Positions 10,861 to 21,197 of a stretch of 64,000 bases of DNA are shown piece after piece (position 1 is the first letter of the stretch; each line of letters starts with the position of its first letter). Origin of the DNA: Populus alba (taxonomy: Eukaryota > Streptophyta > Magnoliopsida > Malpighiales > Salicaceae); contig NC_133295.1 in assembly GCF_005239225.2 (NCBI RefSeq), forward strand, positions 1,302,001-1,366,000, written 5' to 3'. The position numbers were made by a program, and so were the translations under genes. The notes under the pieces were generated by a model. That model was given only the letters and a program-made list of their open reading frames with translations, had not been told where the DNA came from and ran no database searches.

Positions 10861-12457
10861 ACAGACTTGCTGCACTTCACTCAAATAGACTTGATCTCAA
10901 CAAAAATGTTAAAGGAAATATTCGCAATTGAATAATTCAACCCTCAGTTCCATATTTAGCACCACATGAATACTCTTCTGGACCATTGCCTATTGCTTTC
11001 TCTTGTTTAGTCATCAACAAATTAAGGGAGCTCTCCTTGCGAGGAAATATTCACAATTGAATAATTCAACCCTCAGTTCCACATTCAGCACCACGTGAAG
11101 GGTCGACACTATCTATACATCCAAGTTCCGATCGAAGACTTGGAGGTCAATGACAGACCAAATGAAGAGTGGTTCTCCCTTGTTGATGCTGAAAGAGAAA
11201 GACCTTTTAGGACGACCAATCCCACTGCATCTAATTGAGGGCAAGAACCTTCAAACTCCATTAATTCTCCATTGTTTGTCTGTACTTTTCTAGTAACGTT
11301 TCAACAAAGCTATTGCCAGAACGTGTCGTCTTACCTTCGGTGAAAACAGATCTAGGAAGTGTAATTAATGTGAATGAGATTGCAATAGTATAAGAAGGCA
11401 TATTGTGATAAAATTATAAGAAGGTGCTGATTGGAAAATGAAATTAAAACATGGCCATGAATTCACGTGAATGAGATTATAATAGTATAAGAAGGCATAT
11501 TGTGATAACACAAAAAAACAAAACGAAGGTGGATGTTGCATGTGACCGCAGATTTATCCAGCAAAAATCTGTACCAAGGGTTGCATTGTTGTCTTTTGTT
11601 GGCATGGAGTCTTATAGAAGACGAGGACGAGTGGTAGAAGTCCCCAGCAACGTACACTTCCCATAAGACGAGCTGCAGAGGAAGAGCACAAACTGTATCT
11701 ATTAGAACATGTTCATTGCTATTCTGAGAAACATATAAATTGTTTAACCCTTCAAGTAAACAGTCCTATTAGCACATATTCATTGCTATTTTCTAAGCTA
11801 TGAAATGCTTCTTCTTCTTCTGCGAAACACATAAATTGCTTAACCCTTCAAGTACACAGTCACCTGTTCTTGTTAATAATAGCAATAATAATCTATCAGT
11901 ACATGCGAAGGGAGCATGAACGCTGCAAATGTCAATTTTGGAAATTAGTACTGCCGTGTTTCCAACGCTCACTCTTGTATGGAATTATTTGCAAGTAAAC
12001 CTTCAGTTCCATGAAGAGTGGGATCACAAAATGCAGATTCGTTGTTTTTGCTGCCCAGATTACTTTCATGGAAAGGGAGTGATAGGGATAGAGGGGAGTG
12101 ATAGGTACATCCTGCACTCGTTTCTACACGATAAAAAGAGTGGATGAAAGGGAGTTATCATTTTTCAGTCAATACGAAATCCTCAGCATCAGAAGGCAAC
12201 CGCATCAAATAAGAAAGGCCATGTCTGCAGTGAGGAGCTTGTTACTAGCACTGTTAAATTGTTCTTTATACCCTATGAAACTTACTGCTACGCGTACCAG
12301 AAAGAGTACGAAAGCTGCTTAAAATGGTTGAGGACTTGAGGTCCCCCTCCCCCTCTATCCCTATCACTCCCTTTCCATGAAAGTAATTCCTTGCTGATGC
12401 TGAAATTAAGAGAAAGACCTTTTAGGAGGACCAATCCCACAGCATCTTGAGGGCAAG
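10860..12457. other. Non-coding duplicon spacer
   Basis: Contains several diverged copies of short spacer landmarks: AATATTCGCAATTGAATAATTC, GCATGGAGTCTTATAGAAGA near 11602, and ATGTCAATTTTGGAAATTAG near 11929. These also occur at 23990, 27220, 27650, 27900, 38660, 39080, 39330 and 45750. Only short, unrelated frames are present. I see no gene. Confidence 0.6.
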
Positions 12458-14400
12458 AACCTTCAAACTCCATTAATTCTCCATTGTTTGTCAGTTTTCT
12501 AGTAACAGTTCAATAAAGCTATTGCCAGAACGTGTTGACTGGAGACTGGATTGAAGTGGGCATAAGAAGGTGAGGATGACTCTTTAACTCTGCATGCCCA
12601 CTTGCTTCAGCTGTGAGTAAACTACGTTCGTAAATTATTAACAAGTTTTCTTCCTATTTTGTGGCTTGAATTTCTTGGAAATTATATTTTTAGTGAAAAT
12701 TATAGCAATCTTCGCATAAATCTTATTGCTAAATACAATTCGGAAAAAACATCTCTGAACATTCAAATTAAGCTGTCATGATTTTTAATTTTTTTTTATC
12801 TTACTTTAAAAATTTCACAATTAACTACCTTATTTATTAGCACTTGTGTTAGTGAATTAAAGGACTTCTCCTCGTGTGAAAATATTAGCTGAATGAATTT
12901 ATTGGTTACTTAATCTTGTTGTACAGCTGCGGATTGGACATAAGAAGGTGAAGATAACTTTGTTTATCATTTATTTTTTCAATTATGCATACATAATCCC
13001 ATAGTTTAAAATTATTTATTATTTAGAATAGAAAAAGGAAAAATCAAAGTATATCAATTCAAGGAATGATAAGCAAGAAAAGTGTTTTTAAAAAAAACAA
13101 AATATTACTAATCAAGATTTGTCAAATAACTATTTAGTTATTTTTAAAACTAAAAGGATTAATTAATTTAAGAAATATTAGCAACCTCTAAAACACTATT
13201 TAATCTATTTAGAAATTAATATTAGTTTTTTAATATTTTTTATGATTTTAATAAATTAATATTAAAAATTAAAAATAAATTTTAAAAATCATCACATTAA
13301 TATATTTTTAATTAAAAAACATCGCTTTACGTTACCAGGCGCGCACTCATAAGGTGCCAATAAACAATTTAGTTTGCGCAATTTGAAGTCAATTTGATAG
13401 AACCTTGCATATTTCCATGGGTTTTACTCTTACGAGAGAGAATATTTGAGATTTGAGATTTGCTATAGTGCGGATGTTAGTATGGTGAGTTGGTGCACCT
13501 GAAGCTTGTAACCCTCTTGATTACTTCTGGATTGATCATCCAACTACGGTTGGCTCGATCTAAAAGTAGATTTTCCATTAGTAGTTCTGCTTTCAACACA
13601 AAAAATAAAAAATAATAGAATAACATGCATATTAAATATATATTTAAATTTGCAATTGATATAAAATCAAAAAACGTACCATGCATACTAATATTAAAAT
13701 TAACTATACTTAAATTAAAACAAGTATATAAATTGAAAGAATGATAAGCAAGAAAATTATTTTTAAAAACAACATATTACTAAATTAAGCATAGTTAGGA
13801 AAATCAATATTAATTTTTTTTAAGTTTATTTGTTTTTTATTTTATCCATTAATATTTTATTATTTTTTTGTATTTTTTTCTTGTGAATTTATTTTTGAAA
13901 GTGACAAAGATTAACTCACACCTTTTTATTTCGATCTTCATTAAATCTTACTTTTAAAAATATTTTATTTTAAATTAAATTAAATTAATTACATGAGAGG
14001 AAGCAAATTTTATTCAAACAAGCTATTGCCAGAACGTGGACATAATAGGTGAGGATGACTCTTTAACTCTGCAAGCCCACTTGTGGCTTATTGCCAAACA
14101 CGCTCTAAGGGAGTGTTTGGCATTGCGTTTGTACCTGTGTTTCGTTAAATTTTGAATTTTTTTTTTTGCTAAAATTGAGTTCGGTTTGTACTTTTTGGAT
14201 CGTTTTGATGTGCTGATGTCAAAAATGATTTTTAAAAAATGAAAAAACATCATTGTCATGCTTTTCGGCACGAAAAGCTATTTGTAAAGCAATCGCTACC
14301 ACACTACCAAACACGATCACTCACTCTTGTACTTGAGATTTGATTTCGTCTTTACATGTTTTACACATCCAATGTCCGTATACAATCTAAGATTAGTTTG
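12458..14400. repeat. RLP upstream duplicon (copy A)
   Basis: The sequence from about 12700 to the RLP start is colinear with 46080-48114 upstream of the second intact RLP, including GGCGCGCACTCAT, GAGATTTGAGATTTGCTATAG and AACAAGCTATTGCCAGAACG. Copy B carries extra sequence near 46960-47190 and 47705-47900. Very AT-rich; no gene seen. Confidence 0.75.
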
Positions 14401-14402
14401 TC

Positions 14403-14410
14403 TATAAATA
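14403..14410 (+). promoter_or_regulatory. Putative TATA box of the first RLP
   Basis: TATAAATA lies 72 bases upstream of the RLP start codon. The identical element sits at the same place before the second RLP (48035) and in the broken copy at 53286, which supports it as the core promoter. Confidence 0.55.
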
Positions 14411-14481
14411 CTACTAAGAATGTCTTTCTTCATTCCTCATCTCTCCCAAATATACTTTGAATCCTGTAAGGCCAGCCAAAC

Positions 14482-17400
14482 ATGGGGTTTCCACCTATTT
14501 CATCTCTCTCTTTCATTCTGTTTCTCTTCCATTTCCATTCAACTATTTCTTCTTCTCATTTATGTGCTCCTGACCAAAGTCTTTCTTTGCTCCAATTCAA
14601 AGAATCCTTTTCCATTAATAGCTCTGCTTCAGAGCTTTGCCAGCATCCCAAGACAGAGTCGTGGAAAGAGGGTACAGACTGCTGCTTGTGGGATGGCGTC
14701 ACCTGTGACATGAAAACAGGGCATGTCACTGGACTGGACCTTGCTTGCAGCATGCTGTATGGCACCCTTCATTCCAATAGCACCCTCTTCTCCCTGCATC
14801 ACCTTCAAAAGCTCGACCTCTCTGACAATCATTTCAACTTCTCCCATATTTCTTCTCGATTTGGCCAGTTCTCCAATCTGACACTTCTTAACCTAAATTA
14901 CTCAGTCTTTGCAGGACAAGTTCCGTCTGAAATCTCTCATCTCTCCAAATTGGTTTCATTTGATCTATCTGACAACGACGATCTTTTTCTAGAACCAATT
15001 TCTTTTGACAAGCTTATTCGAAACCTAACCAAGCTTAGAGAACTCGATTTGAGTTCAGTAGACATGTCTCCACTTGTTCCCGATTCCTTGATGAATCTGT
15101 CCTCTTCTCTGTCATCACTGAAACTCAATTACTGTGGATTGGAGGGTAAACTCCCATCCTCAATGGGGAAATTTAAGCACCTGCAGTACTTGGATCTTGT
15201 AGGGAACAATATTGCTGGTCCAATTCCGTCTGAAATCTCTCATCTCTCCAAATTGGTTTCACTTGATCTATCTGACAATGACGAGCTTTTTCTAGAACCA
15301 ATTTCTTTTGACAAGCTTGTTCGAAACCTAACCAAGCTTAGAGAACTCGATTTGAGTTCAGTAGACATGTCTCCACTTGTTCCCGATTCCTTGATGAATC
15401 TGTCCTCTTCTCTGTCATCACTGAAACTCAATTACTGTGGATTGCAGGGTAAACTCCCATCCTCAATGGGGAAATTTAAGCACCTGCAGTACTTGGATCT
15501 TGTAGGGAACAATATTACTGGTCCAATTCCGTCTGAAATCTCTCATCTCTCCAAATTGGTTTCACTTGATCTATCTGACAATGACGATCTTTTTCTAGAA
15601 CCAATTTCTTTTGACAAGCTTGTTCGAAACCTAACCAAGCTTAGAGAACTCGATTTGAGTTGGGTAGACATGTCACTAGTTGTTCCCGATTCCTTGATGA
15701 ATCTGTCCTCTTCTCTGTCATCACTGAAACTCAATTACTGTGGATTGCAGGGTAAACTCCCATCCTCAATGGGGAAATTTAAGCACCTGCAGTACTTGGA
15801 TCTTGTAGGGAACAATATTACTGGTCCAATTCCATATGATTTTGATCAACTCACTGAGTTGGTTTCACTTGATCTCTCTTTCAATTACTATCTTAGTCTA
15901 GAACCAATTTCTTTTGACAAGCTTGTTCGAAACCTAACCAAGCTTAGCGAACTCGATTTGAGTTGGGTAGACATGTCACTAGTTGTTCCCGATTCCTTGA
16001 TGAAGCTGCCTTCTTCTTTGTCATCGCTCATACTCAATTCCTGTGGATTGCAAGGAATCTATCCACTTGAAAACCTTGTACAGCTCACCGATTTAGACCT
16101 CTCAAGTAACAATTTGAGCGGTCAGATCCCATCATCACTTGGAAACCTTGTACTGCTCACCGATTTAGACCTCTCAAGTAACAATTTGAGTGGTCAGATC
16201 CCATCATCACTTGGAAACCTTGTACAGCTCACTGATTTAGACATCTCAAGTAACAATTTGAGCGGTCAGATCCCATCATCACTTGGTAATCTCACACATC
16301 TCACCTCTTTAGACCTCTCATCTAACAATTTGAGCGGTCAGATCCCATCATCACTTGGTAATCTCACACATCTCACCTCTTTAGACCTCTCATCTAACAA
16401 TTTGAACTGTGAGATCCCATCATCACTTGGAAACCTTATACAGCTCACCCATTTAGACCTCTCAAGTAACAGTTTTAGCAGTCAAATCCCATCATCACTT
16501 GGTAATCTCACACAGCTCATCTCTTTAAACCTCTCAAATCTCTATTCCAATAAATTTAGGGGTCAAGTTCCAGATTTTTTGGGTAGCCTAGTCAATCTTT
16601 CATATTTAGATTTATTCAATAATCAACTAGTAGGCACAATACCATCCTTTTTGTTTCTTCTTCCTTCTTTAGATTATCTTTATCTCCATAACAATAATCT
16701 CATAGGTAATATAAGTGAACTCCAACACGATTCATTGAGATTCCTTGATTTGAGCAATAACCACTTGCATGGTACAATCCCAAGTTCGATTTTCAAACAA
16801 GAGAACTTGCACGTCCTTATTCTTGCGTCCAATAGTAAATTGACAGGTGAGATTCCTTCTTCTATTTGCAAGTTGAGATTCCTTCGCGTCCTGGACTTGT
16901 CCAACAACAACTTGAGTAGTTCTGTGCCATTATGTTTGGGGAACTTCAGCAGCATGCTCTCAGTATTGCATCTCGGCATGAACAATCTTCAAGGCTCTAT
17001 CCCTTCAACATTTTCAAAAGATAATAGCTTGGAATATCTCAACCTCAACGGAAACGAATTAGAAGGGAAAATACCACCGTCCATCATCAACTGCACAATG
17101 TTGGAAGTTCTTGATCTTGGCAACAATAAGATTGAGGATATATTTCCTTATTTTCTAGAAGCGCTTCCAGAGCTGCGAATTCTTGTCCTAAAATCCAATA
17201 AACTCCAAGGTTTTGTGAAAGGTTCGACTACATACAGTTCCTTCTCTAAATTATGTATTTTTTACATCTCTAACAATAATTTTAGTGGGCCATTGCCAAC
17301 TGGGTATTTCAATACGCTTGAAGCAATGATGGTCTCAGATCAAAACATGATTTACATGGGTGCATCAAGAGGTGCATCACCATACGAAAGAGAGTACAAT

Positions 17401-18081
17401 TCCATAAGTTATGTCTATTCCATAGAGATGACATGGAAAGGTGTAGAAATTGAGTTTACAAAGATTCAAAGTACTATCAGAGTACTTGATTTGTCAAATA
17501 ACAATTTCACCGGAGGGATTTCAAAAGTGATAGGAAAGCTTAGAGCACTCCAACAACTCAACCTTTCTCATAATTCCCTTACAGGTCATATCCAATCATC
17601 ATTCGGAAATTTGACCAATTTGGAATCATTAGATCTATCTTCAAATTTGCTTACCGGAAGGATTCCAACGCAGCTGGGGGGTCTAACATTTCTTGCAATC
17701 CTAAACCTGTTACATAACCAACTCGAGGGGCGTATACCAAGTGGAGAGCAGTTCAACACCTTTACTGCAAGCTCATTTGAAGGAAACTTGGGTTTATGTG
17801 GATTTCAAGTACTAAAAAGATGTTACGGTGATGAGGCACCATCATTACCGCCATCAAGCTTTGATGAAGGAGATGATTCAACATTGTTTGGAGAAGGATT
17901 TGGATGGAAAGCTGTGACAATGGGGTATGGATGTGGGTTTGTGTTTGGAGTTGCAACGGGATACGTTGTGTTTAGAACAAAAAAGCCTTCATGGTTTCTT
18001 AGGATGGTTGAAGATAAATGGAATCTCAAGAGCAGAAAAACAAAGAAGAATGCTGGCAGATATGGTGCTAGAAGAAACTAA
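14482..18081 (+). CDS. Cf-9-type LRR receptor-like protein (1199 aa)
   Basis: Single-exon gene for a plasma-membrane receptor-like protein with an extracellular LRR domain and no kinase. Residues 1-25 are a signal peptide (hydrophobic FILFLFHFHS). An LRR N-cap follows with Cys28, Cys53, the pair Cys67-68 (TDCCLWDGVTC) and Cys75. About 40 LRRs follow, with the plant-specific LxGxIP signature, broken near residues 949-996 by a non-LRR island containing IEMTWKGVEIEF. Then come the C-cap (GLCGFQ), an acidic stretch, one transmembrane helix (about 1144-1164, AVTMGYGCGFVFGVATG) and a 35-residue basic tail ending ARRN. Cf-9 family RLPs recognise apoplastic pathogen molecules and signal through SOBIR1-type adaptor kinases; that role is family knowledge. 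Length exceeds the usual 850-1000 residues because of in-frame repeats. The ligand is unknown. Confidence 0.93.
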   Translation: MGFPPISSLSFILFLFHFHSTISSSHLCAPDQSLSLLQFKESFSINSSASELCQHPKTESWKEGTDCCLWDGVTCDMKTGHVTGLDLACSMLYGTLHSNSTLFSLHHLQKLDLSDNHFNFSHISSRFGQFSNLTLLNLNYSVFAGQVPSEISHLSKLVSFDLSDNDDLFLEPISFDKLIRNLTKLRELDLSSVDMSPLVPDSLMNLSSSLSSLKLNYCGLEGKLPSSMGKFKHLQYLDLVGNNIAGPIPSEISHLSKLVSLDLSDNDELFLEPISFDKLVRNLTKLRELDLSSVDMSPLVPDSLMNLSSSLSSLKLNYCGLQGKLPSSMGKFKHLQYLDLVGNNITGPIPSEISHLSKLVSLDLSDNDDLFLEPISFDKLVRNLTKLRELDLSWVDMSLVVPDSLMNLSSSLSSLKLNYCGLQGKLPSSMGKFKHLQYLDLVGNNITGPIPYDFDQLTELVSLDLSFNYYLSLEPISFDKLVRNLTKLSELDLSWVDMSLVVPDSLMKLPSSLSSLILNSCGLQGIYPLENLVQLTDLDLSSNNLSGQIPSSLGNLVLLTDLDLSSNNLSGQIPSSLGNLVQLTDLDISSNNLSGQIPSSLGNLTHLTSLDLSSNNLSGQIPSSLGNLTHLTSLDLSSNNLNCEIPSSLGNLIQLTHLDLSSNSFSSQIPSSLGNLTQLISLNLSNLYSNKFRGQVPDFLGSLVNLSYLDLFNNQLVGTIPSFLFLLPSLDYLYLHNNNLIGNISELQHDSLRFLDLSNNHLHGTIPSSIFKQENLHVLILASNSKLTGEIPSSICKLRFLRVLDLSNNNLSSSVPLCLGNFSSMLSVLHLGMNNLQGSIPSTFSKDNSLEYLNLNGNELEGKIPPSIINCTMLEVLDLGNNKIEDIFPYFLEALPELRILVLKSNKLQGFVKGSTTYSSFSKLCIFYISNNNFSGPLPTGYFNTLEAMMVSDQNMIYMGASRGASPYEREYNSISYVYSIEMTWKGVEIEFTKIQSTIRVLDLSNNNFTGGISKVIGKLRALQQLNLSHNSLTGHIQSSFGNLTNLESLDLSSNLLTGRIPTQLGGLTFLAILNLLHNQLEGRIPSGEQFNTFTASSFEGNLGLCGFQVLKRCYGDEAPSLPPSSFDEGDDSTLFGEGFGWKAVTMGYGCGFVFGVATGYVVFRTKKPSWFLRMVEDKWNLKSRKTKKNAGRYGARRN
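14923..15880 (+). repeat. 303-bp in-frame tandem repeat inside the first RLP
   Basis: A 303-bp unit starts at 14923, 15226 and 15529, and a fourth, diverging partial copy starts at 15832. Copies are nearly identical at the nucleotide level. Each adds 101 residues, from SEISHLSKLVS through GKFKHLQYLDLVGNNI, which is about four LRRs. The second intact RLP has only one equivalent of the block start. Confidence 0.95.
16072..16570 (+). repeat. 72-bp LRR repeat array, about seven units
   Basis: Units of 72 bp (24 residues: LTDLDLSSNNLSGQIPSSLG) start every 72 bases from about 16072. They are nearly identical in DNA, more so than LRRs elsewhere in the protein. One unit equals one LRR, so unequal exchange changes repeat number without shifting the frame. 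Confidence 0.93.
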
Positions 18082-18103
18082 ATAATGCAATTGATATTTT
18101 CAA

Positions 18104-18211
18104 GTAAGTTTTGCAAGCATTTGAGTTTTCAAATTTTATGTTCACAATTTATGTTAGTCTATCTTTTCTCTACTCTTTCGTTTGATCAGTCTTACCTTTC
18201 TAATTTTGCAG
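18104..18211 (+). other. Putative 3'UTR intron of the first RLP
   Basis: After the stop codon the sequence has a donor GTAAGT at 18104 and an acceptor TTTTGCAG ending at 18211, 108 bp apart. The second RLP has the same pair, also 108 bp apart (50870-50977), and the RLP 3' fragment at 20643 has a shorter equivalent. This is inferred from splice-site patterns only. Confidence 0.5.
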
Positions 18212-18849
18212 TACAAACAAGATATCAAGTGGATTTGACATTGAAACAACAGTAGGGTGGCATATTCCCTTTACTTTTTTCTCTCTTTTTTTCAGTTTCA
18301 AGGTTAATTGGGTGTTACTTTAATGAAAAAGAATCCATGTATGTAATAGGTCAAGCATGCAAAGTTATAAAGCTATGAACAGATTGCTTACAAACTTACG
18401 AGTGTGCAAGCAAATTTAAGAATTAAAACAATTCTTATAAATTTTAAAGAACAAAACTTGATTGATCGATTTTGTTCTCACAACGACAGCAATATTTACA
18501 AGCAAAATAGAGTAATTTTGATAACTTGTAAGTCATGAATGACTATTAAAAAGAGTAACAAACCCATCTCAAAAGGTACAAACAATGTTCCACAACTCTT
18601 ACACAAATCCAAAATCATCAACAAAATCAGTCAACATTTTTTATTGACAAGTTTATATCTAAAGCAAAAGAAAGCAAGATAGGTATTAATACCATGTTAA
18701 GAGCTCTATGCTACAACAAATCTACAATTCTGAGTCGCCTAAAAACAACATATTCTACTTAGAACATTTCAGAATTGGAAAAAATTAAAATAATTTAAAA
18801 TACAATTTCTCTTGGCCTCATATTAAGGAAAAAAAAACAAATGAATATT
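18212..18849. other. RLP 3' flank
   Basis: AT-rich downstream sequence shared with 50978-51480 and, as an orphan, with 44736-45000. Landmarks are TATGAACAGATTG, GCAGCAATATTT and GACTATTAAAAAG. No gene is seen. Confidence 0.6.
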
Positions 18850-20262
18850 TCAAGGGTCCTGATTATCCAACTGAAGATTCAAGATTTGAGATACTACGAG
18901 TTTAGAGAGTCCATTAGTTGTGGCTTGAACCTGATAGTCATCTAACTGCCTTGGCCACCCAGGTGAATGAGAGCTTGACCTAGTCTTAGTTGGTGTGCCA
19001 TGAACTCTCTGCAAGTCTGTCTGGCACAATGGCCTTGGATAGAGCACTGTTAGGATACTAGTATGGAAACTCGACAAGATAAAAAGTAAGGGATATGATA
19101 AAATGAGAAATAAGACACAAGAATTTACGTGGTTCACCCAATTAGGCTATGTCCACAGACAAGTATAAAATGATTTTACTAAGTAATATGAGAATTACAA
19201 CCTCTCTCAAATAATAGAAGAACAACTAAGAATCTTTCTATTACTAAGAGAAAACACATCACTTACTCTCTCACAAATACCTCACAACTTTGTGGGATTA
19301 CTCTGTATTCACTCTTCTCTTCTTCTCTCTATCTTTGTATGCATTTAAGGCTTGGATGCATTGCCTATTAATTTATAGGCAAGAGTTAGGGGACAAAGAC
19401 CAAAGATCATGACACCAATTATACCATAAATTATGCTAACAACTCATCTCCACTCATACTCCATCAATTATGCCAACAACTCATCTTCCATTTATTTTTG
19501 TCTAACAACTCATTTTCCACTAATTATATGGATTTAATTAAATGAAATTAAGTGGCTTCACAAGCACAATAGGCAACAATTACCAAAACTTTTCCATGAC
19601 ACCATCAGGCATGCATGGGATTTCTATGCAAATTTTACAAATCAATAAAAATACCTTGAAGAATTAGCTGAGAATATAACAAATCACAGATGAGAACTAT
19701 ATTGTTCAATATACTATAAAATAACTGATGGAAGCATGGAACAACACGATGATAAATATATACTTACACTAGATTTTTCCCCTTTGTTCTCCTCATCCAA
19801 TAGGTCCCTAATAGGAAAATAAGCTGCTTTCTTGCAAGGTTCAAGAAGATCTGAACCAGTGGAGCCCTCACACAAAATTGCTATACAGTCAAAGTCAATT
19901 TTGCTTTTGATTTTCTCCCCTTTCAAAACAATCTTCAAGATCTCAGCCCTCTCTCTTTGATCAGGTATCCCAATTTCAAAGGCCCGAGGAAGACGCCGGA
20001 GGATTGCTTCATCGAGTTCTTAAGATCAGTTGGTTGCAGCTAGTAACATCTCTTGTGCGTTCTCTGTAAAAAATAGTATCACTGAGTCCATTCAGGCCAG
20101 GCCCATGAATAAATCACACTTCCACAAATCTTACATACAAACACATTCTAGCAAGTTACTGCATAAAAAGACTACACAAATGCAGCACTTGTTTCAAGAG
20201 TAGGAACTCACGATCTGTAGCAAACCCATCCCATAATGCCATGAACTCAGTCTTCATGTTGT
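18850..20262 (-). pseudogene. MSP1/ATAD1-like AAA-ATPase pseudogene (3' half)
   Basis: Minus-strand exon pieces match the C-terminal half of plant MSP1/ATAD1-type AAA ATPases, which extract mislocalised tail-anchored proteins from the mitochondrial outer membrane. In gene order: MKTEFMALWDGFATD (near 20255-20210), MLLAATN (about 20060), DEAILRRLPRAFEIGIPDQR then CEGSTGSDLLEPCKKAAYFP (20012-19800), and a last exon with PLCQTDLQR, WPRQLDDYQVQA and SKLVVSQILNLQ ending at a stop at 18850. Two in-frame stops directly follow LAATN (LAATN*S*EL), where the family has an Arg and a Ser. The Walker A half is absent and a solo LTR splits the last exon from the others. It is convergent with the RLP. Family call from memory of conserved motifs; clearly non-functional. 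Confidence 0.8.
19048..19562. mobile_element. Solo LTR, 515 bp, with AGCAC target duplication
   Basis: Starts TGTTAGGATACT and ends GTGGCTTCACA. The 5-bp AGCAC lies immediately on both sides (19043-19047 and 19563-19567). The related spacer near 22090-22125 reads through the site without the insert. There is no internal region, so this is a solo LTR left by recombination. The AAGAATTTACGTGGTTCACC portion resembles plant Ty1/copia LTRs, which is inference. Orientation not determined. Confidence 0.88.
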
Positions 20263-20642
20263 TACAAAGCATTTGCAATCAGAAGGTTTCATAATTGAAA
20301 AGTTGGTTTTCGAATCCTAATTTCATCATAAAAACCCAATTACAATCGATTTGATGTATTCAAAGTAATTTAATAATATTTTTTAATATTAATCTCAAAA
20401 TTTGAATATATTAAACAACTTTATTATACTTAATCTATCTCTGACAAACTCCCTCTGGCGTTAACAAACCTAACCTTATACTTTTTCCTCCAAGAAACAT
20501 TTCCTAATGATACTTGAGAACGATCCTGTTTCCCTCATGTTTATATCAGATAATGCACTTCATATTCCATCATCTTGAGAATGGCCTCCTAACGTTGAGA
20601 AGAATAGAGAAGTAACGAATTATTCTCACAATATTTCTCTGT

Positions 20643-20928
20643 TTTACATGGATTTCCAATGCCAGAAGAATGTAGCAATGGCGAGGCACCACCATTACCG
20701 CCATCAAACTTTATTGCAGGAGATGATTCAACATTGTTTGAAGGGTTTGGATGGAAAGATGTGGCAATTGGGTATGGATGTGGGTTTATGTTTGGAGTCA
20801 TAATGCGATATGTTGTGTTTAAAACAAGAAGACCTGCATGGTTTCTGAAAATGGTTGAAGATCAATGGAGTCTTAATGCAAGCCGAAAAAAGAAGAAAGC
20901 TAGTAGAAATGGTGCAAGAAGAAACTAA
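20643..20928 (+). pseudogene. RLP 3' fragment (C-cap, membrane helix, tail)
   Basis: In frame from about 20643, it encodes the end of an RLP: a degenerate C-cap (LHGFP where the intact copies read LCGFQ), the acidic stretch (LPPSNFIAGDDSTLFEGFGW), a transmembrane helix (AIGYGCGFMFGVIM) and a basic tail ending NGARRN. All LRRs and the signal peptide are missing; the sequence before 20640 is unrelated. A 3'UTR intron-like pair follows at 20961-21028. This is a truncated RLP copy, probably not translated. Confidence 0.88.
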
Positions 20929-20960
20929 ACAATGCAGTCAGTATCTTCAAAGTTCGTTCT

Positions 20961-21028
20961 GTAAGTTGTTTCCTTTCTGATTTTTTATAAGTAATCATAA
21001 CTACAGTTATATACTGTTTTTATTGCAG
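20961..21028 (+). other. Putative 3'UTR intron of the RLP 3' fragment
   Basis: Donor GTAAGTTG and acceptor TATTGCAG, at the position equivalent to the 108-bp introns of the intact RLPs but only 68 bp long. Confidence 0.35.
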
Positions 21029-21197
21029 TGTTATTTCAATAAAGGTTGTGCCTCAAGTGATACCGAGTGGAGTTGGCTTTGGAAAAACACTAAAGTGGCA
21101 GATTCATAGTGTTGAAGATAACACTACTAATAATTAAATACTACTAATAATGCCTTTCTTTATTTCTCATCTCTCCTAATTATACTTCGAATCCATT

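Noticed and set aside
14937..15734. Minus-strand frames of 63 codons repeated every 303 bases
   Set aside because: These are antisense shadows of the RLP repeat.
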